DNA of 64,000 bases from Platynereis dumerilii (GCA_026936325.1 JAPTHN010000002.1:12090408-12154407), one strand, 5' to 3'; shown: positions 23,225-36,168, numbered from the stretch's first letter. Made by a program: numbers and translations. The notes: generated by a model not told the origin, from the letters alone.

Positions 23225-23640
23225 ATTCTGGTCAGACAGATAGACAGGTATACAGATAGACTCTATACATATAATATAGGCCTATGGAGGCCTGCGGGTG
23301 TATTGGAAGGTTCTTTCCGTTCATAAGAGTTGATTGAGATGAGAGAAAATTAGAGCCCACAACATGTTGCACATTTACTCCATGTAATGTGAGGGGATCT
23401 TTGACTTGCCCAGCATAGACAGTGTCTATGTCAACCTGACCGCGACCGCTCCGCATGCGGTCAAGAGAATTGTAACCGCACCGCCCAGCGGGCTGCGGTC
23501 CTCGCGACGACCGCATTGTGGTCCGACGCGCGGGACTCTATTAGACACTGACACAGGAGGCAGTAGTGATACACCTCATCTGAGTGACGTCATGTACCAG
23601 TAATTTGAACCAGACCAAGGATCAAGTGTGAACCTTCAAC
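23225..23640 (-). repeat. SINE family B copy interrupted by a 121-bp insertion
   Basis: Reading minus, the tail is GATA/GACA-like (23237-23275) and the body carries CAACATGTTGCACATTTAC, GAGGGGATCTTTGACTTGCC and CCCAGCATAGAC. The body resumes at 23542 after the insertion. The head side at 23570-23640 is degraded. Confidence 0.6.
23421..23541. mobile_element. 121-bp CpG-rich insertion with 5-bp duplication TAGAC
   Basis: TAGAC occurs at 23416-23420 and again at 23542-23546. Removing one copy plus the insert restores the SINE body (GCCCAGCATAGACACTGACA), as judged from three other family members. The insert is packed with GACCGC/GCGGTC in both orientations and is far more CpG-rich than its host. 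It is probably a very small non-autonomous transposon; the superfamily is unknown. Confidence 0.65.
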
Positions 23641-23667
23641 AGAGGAGCCCTCAATGGATAAGTAGAT

Positions 23668-23668
<1 letters not shown>

Positions 23669-23716
<48 letters not shown>

Positions 23717-23717
23717 C

Positions 23718-23796
<79 letters not shown>

Positions 23797-23797
23797 C
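23669..23797. repeat. (GATA)n microsatellite
   Basis: About 32 GATA units with one GACA variant. The minus-strand YLSI frames are by-products. Confidence 0.95.
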
Positions 23798-24521
23798 AAT
23801 CTGACATGTATGTCTTGAATTTGTGTTTGTTTCCTCTTCAGAACCTAACAATACAAACACAGACAGCTAAAATATTTTAAAATCGATCTGTGTTTGTGTT
23901 AAAGATTTTATCCTCGATGAAAACTGCCTTGGCTGAGCTGAAGTGTCTTAGGCAATGGCTGAACAATATACAAACAGGTGTTTTTGTGGCGCGGCCATGA
24001 AAATTTAATGTGCAATTTCCCTGCTACTTTCTAGCAGGAGGCTGTTCTCCGTTGGCTATTCCCAGAAGATAGGACTGTCTCCGCAGCTTACAACCACTAA
24101 CAAATTCCAGTTGACAATCTGACCATTACTACAGGGGAATAAGAAGTGCAACGAAATGACCATGTGGTTTGTTGCTCAAGTGGTCTTGTGACGAGCAATT
24201 TTTCAATGCCCCAGTGAACACTGAGTGTAAATATTTCCTAAGTTGAAGACCTTAATCCACAAGTGTTTGGAGCGACACCTTTTTTGTAGATAATGGATAG
24301 ATAATACAAGTTGACTACCATAAGAATTCCATGGGGGAGGGGGGCTTGGAGGTTTCTATAATAAATAATTTCATGCTTGTTTTGGTGAAATAAATAAATT
24401 CTCTCTGGGCAGTCTTGAAATAAATAATTTATGGTAGGGTGTTTCTTCTAAAAGGGTGTTGCTTGGATTAGAAACAAATATTTTTTACCTATTCCTCTTG
24501 CCCAGTAATAACAGTATGAAT
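23798..24521. other. Unannotated noncoding stretch
   Basis: No gene or element recognised. Confidence 0.35.
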
Positions 24522-24735
24522 AGGTGGTGACCTGAGTTGATAGTGCCCTGTGCTTCCAATCGATGGGTCCCAGGTTTGATCCCAACTCTGGGCAAATCAA
24601 CTGGACTTTCCTTTGACTGTAGTTTCAAATATATATCCTTCATCCCATTGCTGTGTCACGTTCCCTAATTTCTTACTAGAGTGCACAAATACAGGATAAA
24701 GCTCCAATCATTCACTCACACATGGAAGTTGTGCA
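24522..24735 (+). repeat. tRNA-derived SINE, family C
   Basis: TGACCTGAGTTGATAGTGCC resembles an A box and AGGTTTGATCCCAACT (near 24571) a B box at tRNA-like spacing, followed by an AT-rich body ending near CATTCACTCACA. Only one copy was seen here, so this rests on the Pol III boxes alone. Confidence 0.45.
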
Positions 24736-25544
24736 TCTGGTTGAACCACAAGTAGACTTTTTTTGGGGGGTAAGGGGGGGAGGTTCTGCAACTTCCACCA
24801 GTTAAAAATTTGGGAGCACTGAAATTATGGCTACAAAGGCTAAACATTCAGCAATATGACCAATTATTTAATTAAATGTATATATTTATATTATTTCAAG
24901 TCATTAGTTCCCAAGATATATCAATTTGAATGATAAGATATAAAAAAAAATAGATGCCTCCCCCCCCCTCCATAAACATCTGTCAGGTGTGTGCAGTGTG
25001 TATCAATTGTTGATGACAGTTGCTTGTAAGCATAACATAATCATTTCATTATTGTATAAGAAGGTGTTGTCTCAAAGTCATAGGAATACTCTTGAAGTGT
25101 GATACACAGAATTTGTTCAGCCAAGTGTGAAAATTTGTGACGTGGCAAAGACACTTGAGCACCAAACACATTGTCATTTCATTGCACTTCTTGTTCCCCT
25201 GTAGTAATATTCATTCATCTCCTCCTCATAGTGTGCCTCACTTTCAATCTAACAATTTATTTCAGCTCATGACTTTTTATCCTGCTTTTCAAGATAAATC
25301 ATTCATGATTCGAGATTCTAACTGCATGATCTGCAGCAAATATCATTAGAATGATCTACCATGTGTATGAATGTGCATGCAATTTGTTTCAAAACTGCTT
25401 GCATGCATATCATTATTATGTAGTACCTGCAATCATCTGTCTCAGCCATCGTGTATAATCTCTCTCTCTGCAACTATTATGCATGCATGGTTCCTATAAA
25501 GACATCAGTGTGTTAGCTACAAGTTATTTGATATCTCATTAGTA
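24736..25544. other. Unannotated noncoding stretch
   Basis: Contains poly-G and poly-C runs near 24765 and 24960 but no gene or recognised element. Confidence 0.35.
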
Positions 25545-25795
25545 CTGTTCCCCTTAGCCCAGTGGTTAAGAGTGGCCGTTTTTGCTATCACTGGCTTTGG
25601 GGATGTGTGTTCGAATCAAACTCCTTGAACTCAATTTGATGCAGGCTATGGGAGATTAAAAGGAGGCGGGTAACATCCAGTGTTGCTAGACATCACTGAA
25701 TGAATAGGGTATACATGTGCTAAACTCCCAGTCATCTCATCATAAAATGACAGTCACCAAAAATGTGAAGTTCCCTCCACGAAGCAAGGGTGGTT
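25545..25795 (+). repeat. tRNA-derived SINE, family A, copy 2
   Basis: A box TAGCCCAGTGGTTAAGAGTGG-like at 25555-25575 and B box GTGTTCGAATCA near 25608-25619. The body is collinear with the copy at 22050. It ends directly against the foldback MITE at 25796. Confidence 0.75.
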
Positions 25796-25990
25796 CACTG
25801 TTAAATTTGAATTTTGTGTCGGCTCAAATGATTGAATTGTATGGTTGCATAATTCCTTTCAGGTAACATAGCTTGTTGTGCTAAGTTATGACAACGAACA
25901 GATTACCATAACTTAAAACAACAAGCTATATCAACTCAAAAGAATTTCTCACTCAATCACATAAGTTGACTCCAAATTTTAAATTTTGCT
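25796..25990. mobile_element. Foldback MITE, copy 2
   Basis: CACTGTTAAATTTGAATTTTG at the left pairs with CAAATTTTAAATTTTG near the right end. The interior again carries AACAAGCTAT and its inverse. Same family as 17333-17540; the right arm has extra changes. Confidence 0.75.
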
Positions 25991-26480
25991 ATATTGACTT
26001 AAAATACCAGTTGGCTGATCCGGGATGTACCAGTCAGCACAACAGAAGCAATGTGAAGCAAGAGGTAGTGGACACTTTTTTTTTGGTGTTATAGTTTTAT
26101 TGCCATCAAATATCAAGGCTGCAATGTGATGAAGTCTGCATATTTTGGATTTGCTTTGATAACCTCCATCGTAATAGATTTTTCATAGACCAGTAAGGGT
26201 GACTGCCTTGACGTCACATTGATTTGAAGGCCAACCGATTTTGAAGGACCGAAAAGATTGTAGTGTCCTCACACTCCAGTGACCTGATGGGAATTCAGCA
26301 CTTTCTATGGTGAACCAGACGTTTTCACTTTAATCCTGAGCTATCCTGGTTTTCTGAGGACTTGATTCACAAAGGCCATTGGCCTTCATGCTGGGCTGTC
26401 TGTCAGGGGATGGATATTGGTCAAAGGGTGTGGAATTTCCGAATATGGATCTTCTGAAGGCTTACAGTGGGTAAATGGTC
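25991..26480. other. Unannotated noncoding stretch
   Basis: No gene or element recognised. Confidence 0.35.
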
Positions 26481-26556
<76 letters not shown>

Positions 26557-26564
26557 ATATCTAT

Positions 26565-26624
<60 letters not shown>

Positions 26625-26676
26625 AGATCTATATTCATCTATCAATCTAGCTGTCTATATATATATATATATGGCT
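26481..26676. repeat. (CTAT)n microsatellite with short (TA)n
   Basis: About 150 bases of CTAT units (26481-26630), then degenerate units and a TA run ending near 26672. Complement of the GATA arrays elsewhere. Confidence 0.95.
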
Positions 26677-27964
26677 ATCTAGTTATCTGTTTTGTAATAT
26701 CTATCTGCATGTTTATGCTTCAAATATTCATCAAATTGAAAAATGAAATGAAATAGTTATGGGTTTTGAAATGTTGCTTTCCATTTTTCTCACTTACAGT
26801 GGACAGTAGAAAACTAATCACTGAGCTCACGCCTCACGGACATGCTTCCTTGACTCTATAATATCAAGCTTATGCTGGTCTTTTTTGCACTGGAACATGT
26901 GGAAAAACGTGCATGGCTCTACATAGGCTTATGATTGACACACAGGAAATTTACACATGGACCTGTCATATGCAGCGTTTCTTGAGCTGCTCACATTTTC
27001 TGTTGATTCCAGCAGCCTTTCACAGTTCATCAAATGTAGAAGCTGACACTGGCACCTTGTCACCCACCTTGAATAACACTTTCCTGTTTGTGAGGATTGA
27101 GGAACAGAATAAGTGTTGTTGTGCCTATCTCTTGCATGGATGTCTTTGTCAAAATGGCATTCATTGAACCAAATTGTTTACAACATGCATTATAGCATGT
27201 TCTTTAAAAGTCTGTTGTTTTCTATTATCAGAATTCATTGTGGCAACTTGAATACAAAGAATAATCATAGCTTAACTTATGAACATTTGGGTGTATGAAC
27301 TTCACACTGTAACTAACCTCCAACAGTCCAACTTGGAGTAAACATGTGGCAACTTGTCTCTATTCTGATCATCCCATCAACCAACCAATTGGTGTGAGGC
27401 AAGAGCTTGCCACAGAGACTGCACCACAGACCATACTCATTTTAATCATTTCATTCAGATCTTTCTTCTTTTTTGGAAATCAATGTTACAACTGTAAAAG
27501 GACGTTGCATAGTGAAGCTCTGAAAAGTGCTTCAGGTTAAAGTAGCCAAAACTCATACTGCCCACTTTACACAGGCCCCCTCAGGTCGAGATTTGTTTGC
27601 ATCCAGTGACTTCCAGAGACCTTCACAGCCTACAAACAAGTAAGGGCACTTCAGCTACCAGAGAGGTCCTTAAGGACTTAGTAAATCTGGAGGACCCAAC
27701 TAAGTCAAAGTGTCCTTTCTCCAGGGCCTTTTGGCACCCTCCTAACTGGCCTTGACTTTTAAGCCACTTAAGCCCTCCAGATATTCACTCAACTTGGTGA
27801 CATATCTTTAAGACATTCATCATATTTTATCGCCTCACTGTTTGCCAAAGTATAATCAGTAAGATATAATATGTAAGTTGAAGTAGTTGAATATAATATC
27901 ATGACATGATTCTGTTGTTTACTAATAATATTATGAACATTTGAATAGTTAAAGCATATAATGG
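26677..27964. other. Unannotated noncoding stretch
   Basis: Short frames only; nothing with domains or transposon ends. Confidence 0.35.
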
Positions 27965-28290
27965 GTTGGCAGATAGTGAATAGATAGACTAATATGGTAA
28001 TATAAGTGCAGCTCTCTAAAACCATTTCTCGGAACTCACGAGGGTTGATTGATGAGATGGGAGAGATAAGGGTGTCCTCAACATGTTGTACATTTACCCA
28101 ATGTGAGGGATCTATTACTTGCCCAGCACAGACAGTGATATGAGGGGCCGCCAATTTTTAAAAAACATCTCATCCAAATGACATCAAGCTGGGATTTTGC
28201 TCTTAAAGGTCCATTAAGATTTCGGGTTCCCGGCCCAAGGTTCGAACCCATGCAGGCATAGAGGAGCCCACATTTGCCTTACACATCCAT
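27965..28290 (-). repeat. tRNA-derived SINE, family B, full-length-like
   Basis: Minus orientation. The head at 28215-28290 carries GGGTTCGAACCTTGG (B box) with an A-box-like GGGCTCCTCTATGCC just upstream. The body holds the reverse of CAACATGTTGTACATTTACC, GTGAGGGATC, GCCCAGCACAGACAGTGATA and GGGCCGCCAATTTT. The 3' end is AGAGAGCTGCAC followed by a (TATC)-type tail at 27970-27995. Confidence 0.75.
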
Positions 28291-28957
28291 ACATTGTTTT
28301 TACCAACAAAGACACTTAATGGCTTAAATTAAAGATTCAGAATAAATTACACCATTATGTCATTCAGATACACATGGCTCAATATAATTGGTTTACTTTG
28401 GCGTATTACTCACCGAGCTTCTTGTTCAAGTCTAACGTAAATGTAAGTTAATAGTATTCAACCACAAACAGTTTTAAAACGACTTTTTGAAAATTTCCTT
28501 TAGCAATGACCTGCAGCAAGGGGGCTCTCCGCTGCTGCATAGTAAACAACAAGGACTGTTACATGCCAATGGTCATGTAAAAAGTCAACACAGACCTGTT
28601 CATGTCTCTGAGGGCATGAATGGCCAACTTAAAAGATGAACATGGACAACACAGACTACTCGGGACAACACTGCTCTTCCTAGGCCCTCCTGTTACAGTT
28701 GTTTTGTTTTTTCCACCAGAGGTCAGCAAAATTCGACCCAAAGGACCTTTTCTAAGTAAACACTGTGTGGTTCTGAGCCTCAAGGCAAAAAGGGCACAAT
28801 ATGATCAAAACCTTTACACCTTTGTACGCCCTTCTGCGGTTTTGTATGTATTTTCTCAGCTTGTATCATAGCAATGTTTCTTTTGGTAGTAATATTCTGC
28901 CATGTGATTGGAATGTGTGTATGACAAGACTATAGCCATTCCAGTGGTATTATATTC
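28291..28957. other. Unannotated noncoding stretch
   Basis: An 84-codon plus frame (28620-28871) has no domain or splice support. Nothing else seen. Confidence 0.35.
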
Positions 28958-29290
28958 TGGCTGATTGGTTACAGTCTTGGCTCTGCACTCCGCTGGAAGT
29001 CTTTATTTGTTTGGGGTTGAACCCTGGGTTAGGAACCCAAAATTTTCAGCGGACCTTCGTGAGCAAAATGCCAGCTGGATGGTGTTTAGACTAGATGTTA
29101 CATCAGCTGCCCCTTGTATCAATGTCTGTGCTGGGCAAGTTAGAGATCCCTCACATGGGGTAAATGAGTAACATGTTGAGGATTCCTGCTGCCTCCCATC
29201 TCATCAATCAACACTTGTGAGCTCCCAGAACTGGGCTTAGAGGGCTGCACTGAACCGTATCTATCAGCTATCCATCTATCAATATGCACA
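28958..29290 (+). repeat. tRNA-derived SINE, family B, plus orientation
   Basis: Head: TGGTTACAGTCTTGGCTC (A-box region) and GGGGTTGAACCCTGGG (B box, near 29015). Body: TGTCTGTGCTGGGCAAG, GATCCCTCACATGGGG, AACATGTTGAGGA, CATCTCATCAATCAACAC, GGGCTGCACTGAACC. The 3' end runs into TATCTATC/CATCTATC units, so the natural tail of this family is the complement of GATA repeats. Confidence 0.75.
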
Positions 29291-29547
29291 AATACTGTAA
29301 CATTTGAACCCATGTTGGATTCCTAGGTTGCATGGGCAAGCCATGTCTGATCTGTAAAGGTTTCATTACTGTGGACTCTCTGCCTGTCCTATTAATTTTC
29401 ACCTGGTGTATAAGCACAGGATGTAAACTATAATTGTCCCCCTACACACTGGCTCACCTTTGAACCAAACGACTCTACCTACACCAACCAGTTGACCTGT
29501 CAGCTAAATCAAATTGTCACCTGGCTATGGCTGCCATAATCATATAT

Positions 29548-30755
29548 GGCTCAATCCCAGTTAAATGGGCAAATTCCAAAAATAAAGAATGTTCAAAGTA
29601 AATTGGCTGTCATTTCTAGTAGAATCATTTTACAATTCTGAAATTTGGCAGTTATTTGGAATACTTATAAAGAAATATATTCATATACAATATACTTACA
29701 ATATGTGATAGGAACTGGGGTAAATACCATGTTGAATAGCCGAAAAACGGGAAAAATGGCATGTCCAATGACTGAGTGGTTTCATATAATATGAAGCTGT
29801 GCCACTATTTTTGCTGGTATTGACTTAAGAAATGAATGGAAATGTGCCTAACAATAATATCCTTCGAACAAAAAAATTCATAACTCATTTTGAAATCTAT
29901 AAATACGCTTTTAAGGTTATTTAAAAAAGGCACATAATTCTTGTAAATTACGTTACCAAGATTCAAGGCCAGTTTAATCATGTTAATATTTACCAATTCT
30001 CAAATTTAAGAACTTTGTTGTCAAGTTTGAAAAGTCTAGTTTTTGGTGCAATTTACGGTTTTGAAATATATTTAGAACTCTCTTCACAGGAGGCCAAAGA
30101 AGGCCAAAAATGATTTTGTCGTTTTTTGGTGTAAATTACGTTACCATAGCCTACAGAAAGACCAATAGAGATAGAAAAACAATTAATTTTTATTTTTGTA
30201 GGCCTTTATTGCCTGACATCAATTGGTAAATGTAATGAATTTGTGATGATTATTTTTGCACTGAGAAGAGAAATTTAATTTCATAGGCGTACGGCGCGCG
30301 CGATTTTTGGGGGCGCGACCGACATTTGCCCGAATTTCAAGATCTAGATTAAATACCATTTCCAATGAAATTGCCAGGAAATCATTAATTTTCCATAGTG
30401 ATTATCTAATAATCTGCCCGAATTTTTTAGCCTTTTTGCCCGAATCTTACTGTTTCCCAAACTTTTGGGAGGGCGATCGCCCCCCCTGCCCCCCCCCTCC
30501 GATACGCCTATGAGAGAAAAAGTGCCAAATTTGTGTAAATTTGCTCCAAACAGTGTAAATTACGTTACTATTTCTCATTTTAACCTGTGAAATTTGGAAA
30601 TGAGCAAAATAAAAGTTAAGATTAGTGAAGGATATTCCAGAAACTGCATCTCTTGACAATGTATAAAAAATATTGAGCAAAAATTTCCTTTTCCATAATG
30701 GTCACTTTTTCACTTTTTTTGGACTGGAATTTGCCCATTTAACTGGGATTGAGCC
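29548..30755. mobile_element. 1.2 kb non-autonomous DNA transposon, 4-bp duplication ATAT
   Basis: The left end GGCTCAATCCCAGTTAAATG and the right end are perfect inverted repeats over 31 bases, flanked by ATAT at 29544-29547 and 30756-30759. The interior contains at least three direct copies of GTAAATTACGTTAC (near 29943, 30131, 30557), an element-specific motif. No transposase frame. Superfamily unassigned; a 4-bp duplication would fit several groups. A separate MITE is inserted at 30281-30513. Confidence 0.8.
30281..30513. mobile_element. MITE with TCATAGGCGTA ends, nested
   Basis: TCATAGGCGTACGG at the left and CGATACGCCTATGA at the right are inverted repeats around 233 bp containing CGCGCGCG, two GCCCGAAT motifs and poly-C runs. 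It lies inside the 29548-30755 transposon and is therefore younger than it. Target duplication not resolved. Confidence 0.65.
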
Positions 30756-31101
30756 ATATGCAGGGACATAGAGATCATTTGAAAAAAGTCCGGCCTGTAG
30801 TTTGGATCACCAACATGGTATATGTTGAGGGCCCGAGGCCATTTCACTTGGCTCTGCTCACTTTTCATAGCTGTTCTATTCATTACTGGATTTACCTCAT
30901 GGGTGGACGTTTATGTGTTAAGGTAAATCAGTTTTAAATTGTAATCTTAATCAGAGGTTCCCTTTTCAAATGATTCCACAATTGTAACATTTACCTATAT
31001 ATATTGATACTTGATACCAACTTCCATGCAATGTCATATAGTTATTCTGAAGAGATTGCAGATTGTCAATGTGACAAACTACTCGATCTTGCTCAATGAC
31101 G
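30756..31101. other. Unannotated noncoding stretch
   Basis: No gene or element recognised. Confidence 0.35.
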
Positions 31102-31302
31102 AAACTGTAAATTTTCAAATTTTGAGTCAACTTAAATGATTGAGCGAGATGGTTGCACAATTCCTTTGCGCTGACATAGATTGTTGTTTAAGTTATCATA
31201 ATCTGTCTGTTGTCATAACTTAAAAGAACAAGCTATGTTAGCTCATAGAAATTGTGCAACTATCTCACTCAATCATTTAAGCTGACTCAAAATTCGAAAG
31301 TG
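31102..31302. mobile_element. Foldback MITE, copy 3
   Basis: AACTGTAAATTTTCAAATTTTG and GCGAGATGGTTGCACAATTC on the left pair with AATTGTGCAACTATCTCACT and CAAAATTCGAAAGTG on the right. Best arm-to-arm match of the three copies in the middle, decayed at the right tip. Confidence 0.8.
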
Positions 31303-31339
31303 AGCCATGTGGTGTAGATGTATATGATTTAAGGAATGT

Positions 31340-31540
31340 GACCTGTGCTACAAGTATGAGATGTGCTTGATGAGATGATAGAAAACAGACATATTTACAT
31401 CTTCCCCCACTTGAGGGATCTTTTCCCTGTCTGAAGAGAGTAGAAATTGTTGCAAGGGTCTCCAATTTAACGTGAAGGCCTGTCCCGTCTTGCAGAAAAG
31501 CACCAGGCCGAGATTTGCTCATGAGTCAGGAAGATACACC
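31340..31540 (-). repeat. Weak SINE family B fragment
   Basis: TGATGAGATGATAGAAAACAG, CCCCCACTTGAGGGATC and CTCCAATTT recall the family B body in order but with much divergence. Low confidence. Confidence 0.3.
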
Positions 31541-32182
31541 AATAAATTGTGCCTAGATAGGAAGACCCACCTTCTCAGTGTAGCTGAGAAGGATGGGAGA
31601 CAAAACACAGGCTGAGAACTACATTTGCGACACAGGAGCGTGTCGCGGCCGTTTAGGGCCCATTCCCATCAAAAATAAAGGTATGGGCAGATAGGAAATG
31701 GTTTAAAATGTATTGTGTGCGATTTTCAGAGCTTTCCTGTACTTTAAAGTGTCAAAATCGGCCAATTTTCAACAAAATTACCACTAAAAATGACAGAAGT
31801 TTCATGTTGAATGGAGGGAGGCTTTAAACAAACTGATAGCAGCTGCTGTTAATTAGTATGTTGTACAAACAGATAACTGTTAATCAGTCTATTGTTCATA
31901 AGTCACTTTTTCTGTTTGGATTTTATGTTTTGAAATGAACAGCTTTGGACTCGCACTTTTAGCTGTCAATCAAACTCAGTCAAGCATTTCTCTGATTTGT
32001 GTGATTGGCTGCTTCAAATACACTTTGCTCAACAGTGATTGACTTACACCACATTTGACAAGTTCAGATCGCATTTTGGTGGAATATACTTAATTCCAGC
32101 CCTCTTTATAAAGTGTTATAGTATTCAAGGTATATTAAAAAAATACAATATATTGGCTTATATTAAAAACATATAGGGACCC
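31541..32182. other. Unannotated noncoding stretch
   Basis: No gene or element recognised. Confidence 0.35.
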
Positions 32183-32282
<100 letters not shown>

Positions 32283-32771
32283 CTATGGATAGATACTGGT
32301 AGATATTGAAACTAAAAATGGAAAGTACATTTTAATTCAATTTATGAATTGAATTTTATTTTCTTAGTGGAAATTATGACACATACATGTACACAATTCA
32401 CAGTGTTTATTTTATCACAAGAGACGAACTGCCACATATTCTCATATTTTTTACAATGACACGCAGAAAAACTTGTTCCCTCCCAATTTTGAAATCTTGA
32501 CTGCTCTTTGTGTTTAAAACACCTCAGAACAGGTGACAAAACCAGATGACTGCTAATCACTGTGCACTAACGAGGGGGTTACCCTCGCCATCAAAGCAGC
32601 CATTACAACACTCGATTCAAAGTAATTTTTTGCCATCCTGAGGTTATTTCATCAAATCTAAAGCCTATATTTACCAAGCATGTAGTTTTAATGTTAAACT
32701 AAACATTGGCCAAGCAATCCACGTGTAATAGATCACAGAATTATCAGATTTTGCATTTGAAACACATCGTA

Positions 32772-32844
32772 AGGGCGAGGGTAACCACTAAAGCCTCTCG
32801 AGGGTACCACCATTTCCAATAATCGTCATGGTGAGGGTACCACC
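32772..32844. repeat. Left subterminal motif array, copy 2
   Basis: Same three GGCGAGGGTACC variants as in copy 1. Confidence 0.75.
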
Positions 32845-33265
32845 TGAAATTACTGGTCGATAAATATTTCTTTTTTGCTGTAAAACCATTGTTTAAGTGT
32901 GACATGAACAGCAATAATGATGTTACTAGATAGATAAGAGAGATAAGAAAGACAGATAGGCCTATGAAGAAAATAGATATATACAATGTAGATAGATGGA
33001 AGGATTGATAGATAGATAGATATATATATTATCACAGTTACATAGATAGATACATACATACATACACACATTTATACATAGGCATACAGGATGGCCATTG
33101 GGGGGGGGGGCAGGGGTCCTGTCGCTATTTTGCTGTGATTTTTTAACATGTTATGAATGTGACCGGGGCAGTTGGTCTGCCCTAATATTGCTCAGAATTT
33201 GCTCTGACTTGCTATTTGCTGCAGCCCCCTGGCCTCCACGGATTGCGCCTAAGGATAGACAGATA

Positions 33266-33288
33266 GAGCAAGATAAATAGATAGATAA

Positions 33289-33370
<82 letters not shown>
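33266..33370. repeat. (GATA)n inside transposon copy 2
   Basis: Same internal position as 5452-5534 but somewhat longer, with one early AAATA variant; a length polymorphism between sister copies. Confidence 0.9.
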
Positions 33371-33921
33371 GATAACTTAATCTGACTGTTTAATTTTCAT
33401 TCAGTTTATCAGTCATGTTTCTCTCAATTCATTTTCATTACAGGAATTCTCTTTGCAGTAGACTTGTGACACATTAGAATCAGTCAACTTGGCTGTACGT
33501 GACGTATGGTAGAAAGCTACTCATGTATGACCAAGGTCCATTCAATTTTATGTGTATATTGGAGCTGAGAAGAAAATAGTATTTCTGTCAGTTTGTCCAG
33601 TTTATTTCAGTATATTGCAAAGGTATAAACAAAACAAAACTGTGATAATTTGTATATCACAAAGTTGGAGCAATTTGTGTAATCCCTGTCAATTATGAAG
33701 TACATGTGCTTGTTTGATTGGTCAGAAATCACTGGTGGGCAGGGCAACTCATACTGGTCATATATGAACAAGGATTGACTTATAATTGGACTGCACTTGA
33801 GCATACCAGATCGCATTTTGTAAATGTTCAATCAGCTCAGCACCTTCTTGATTGTATAGACAGGTTACATAGTACGGTGGCTGGGAAGGGACATAACTTT
33901 TTTAATTTTTACATAGACTGC

Positions 33922-34084
33922 TTAGATAGATGGATGGATGTTTGGGGCTCTACGTCCTGTATTTATGCTATAGGTAGGGTAATTAGCACAGGAGGAGGAC
34001 ACGGCAATGAGGCGAAGGATGATTGAAACAGCCGTCCAACAGAGTGACGCGGCAAGAGCTGGATTCGAACCCTGGACCCAGATG

Positions 34085-34117
<33 letters not shown>

Positions 34118-34120
34118 TTC
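33922..34120 (-). repeat. tRNA-related SINE fragment (family D) within the nested transposon
   Basis: On the minus strand GGGTTCGAATCC (reverse of 34061-34072) is a B box at the edge of a GATA tract. The body runs to GGACGTAGAGCC and ends in (ATCC)n near 33930. The A box is missing or replaced by the GATA tract. A related fragment lies at 18171-18240. Confidence 0.45.
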
Positions 34121-34193
34121 ATTTCTGTCTGTCAAAAAGAAAAAAAAAGTCAAATAAACATTTCTGTCTGTCTGTGTCTGTCTTCTGTCTGTC

Positions 34194-34316
<123 letters not shown>

Positions 34317-36168
34317 TTGCGATTGATTGAATGATAGAAAGGTCTTGTGTAAGAACAGAATCAGCATGCTTAAAAATATGCGGTCTGGACTTGTGAAGTG
34401 TGGGCAATTGGAATCACTTGATAAAATCATTGCCATCAGCAAGACAGGCATTATGAAAGACAGCTTATTTCCAGTATTTCACGGTTTCTGTTTGTTTTTG
34501 ACATGTTTCATGGTCAGCTCTCTCTCTTCATTTTTCTATTAGTAATCTTTCATGCTTCAGCAGACCTTATTCTCTCTCTACCACACGTCATTTGTGCACC
34601 ATACATCACGATCTTAAATGTGTTTTTCTTAATTAATCATCGTTGAATTATTTTTTCTGCACCAAACCTTTGCAGGATCATTTCCTGATACAATGCCCAC
34701 CAATTGCTGTGCAAATATGCAAATTTAACTGATTAGTTCGTGAACAGTCATCAAAAGCTATCAAAACACAATTTCACCAGCTTTCAATCTCCACAAGTCA
34801 ACTGCAACGCGAATTCCTGTAATAATATTGAGGTAGATCCCATTTTGCATTTACAATGTAGATCTACATGTACCATGTGTCAGCTCATCTGTGTTTGGTC
34901 ATCACAACCTTATAGATCAACACAAGATTCATCACAATTTAATTCTTCACTATCTCAGATGGGCAAAAATCTAAATAATTGATTGATTGAATAAACTTTA
35001 TTGTGCTCATTCCATGTTGGTAGGGTACTTCGGTGTTGTATGATGCATGGAGCTGGGAGACTATCAAATGGTGCTTTTTGCACCAATGATTGATGATCCA
35101 TAACCATAAAACACGAAGAATGTCACATTAAAAGCTTAATTATAAGAAGCATGTTATTGTCACCGCATAAAAGCAAGCAAAACACCCAAATACAGGAAGA
35201 AGCCATAATTTCTTTTTAGAAAGTTTCACTGTGGATGGTATTACTTGAGAGAAGGGCATTTTGAGCAACTTTCTTAGAAACTGAAACGTAACTCTCCTCG
35301 TGTCCTCTCTGTATGTGAGCAACTCCTCCATCATCTAAGCAAACATATATATATATATACAGAAACATAGACTGTGATACTAAATTTGTGATTATGCTCC
35401 ATGCTAATTACAGCAAATTCCAAAAGAATGAGTTTCTTCAAAAGGATAGCAAAACGTAGCAAATGCAATTCTTATGATTGGCTGAGACAATGAACAACAT
35501 GGCAGAAATCTAATTTGAATACCTTGACTCTCAGTTTAATGAATGTGCCAGTCAGATTTTAGAGTTGGGAGGTTTAATAATGGTTTTAGCAATGGTGAAC
35601 ATTTTACTTTTTCAAAGCTTTATGTCGGCCTGCACATTCATGTAGTTAAAGCCACAATTTGAGACTTCCACAGTGGGGCAATACAGCATAGTGCATGGAC
35701 CATTTTTACCTTACCTGAGAGTGAGAAGTAGGCAATTAATTTGAATATTTTCCTATATTGATAGGGCATGCGATCATGTTCTTGATTGGAATCCCTGATT
35801 GTTAACTTCTGAATTGCGATCATTTACTGTCAGCACATGCTGTGATCTTCCAGAACAAAGAGCAAATTAACTAGCTGATTTATTGACTTTTTCTTACCCA
35901 TTTGTTTTTATTTACCACACTTGGGTAGAATGGGTAAGCCTATTATTGTGCAACTGTTTTCTCGTTAGGGGGTAATTAATTTTAAGATTCTCCTTAATTG
36001 ACAGGGTATTGCAATTGTGTTCTTGATTGGAGTTCCTGATTGACATAATTACTTCAGAAGCGCAATCATGTGTCAGTACATGATGTTATCTATTGATAAG
36101 CTGATTCATTGCTGTCTCTTCAAGGCTGTTTGCTCAGATTGCTCAGATTGCTCTGCCAATATCTTGCA

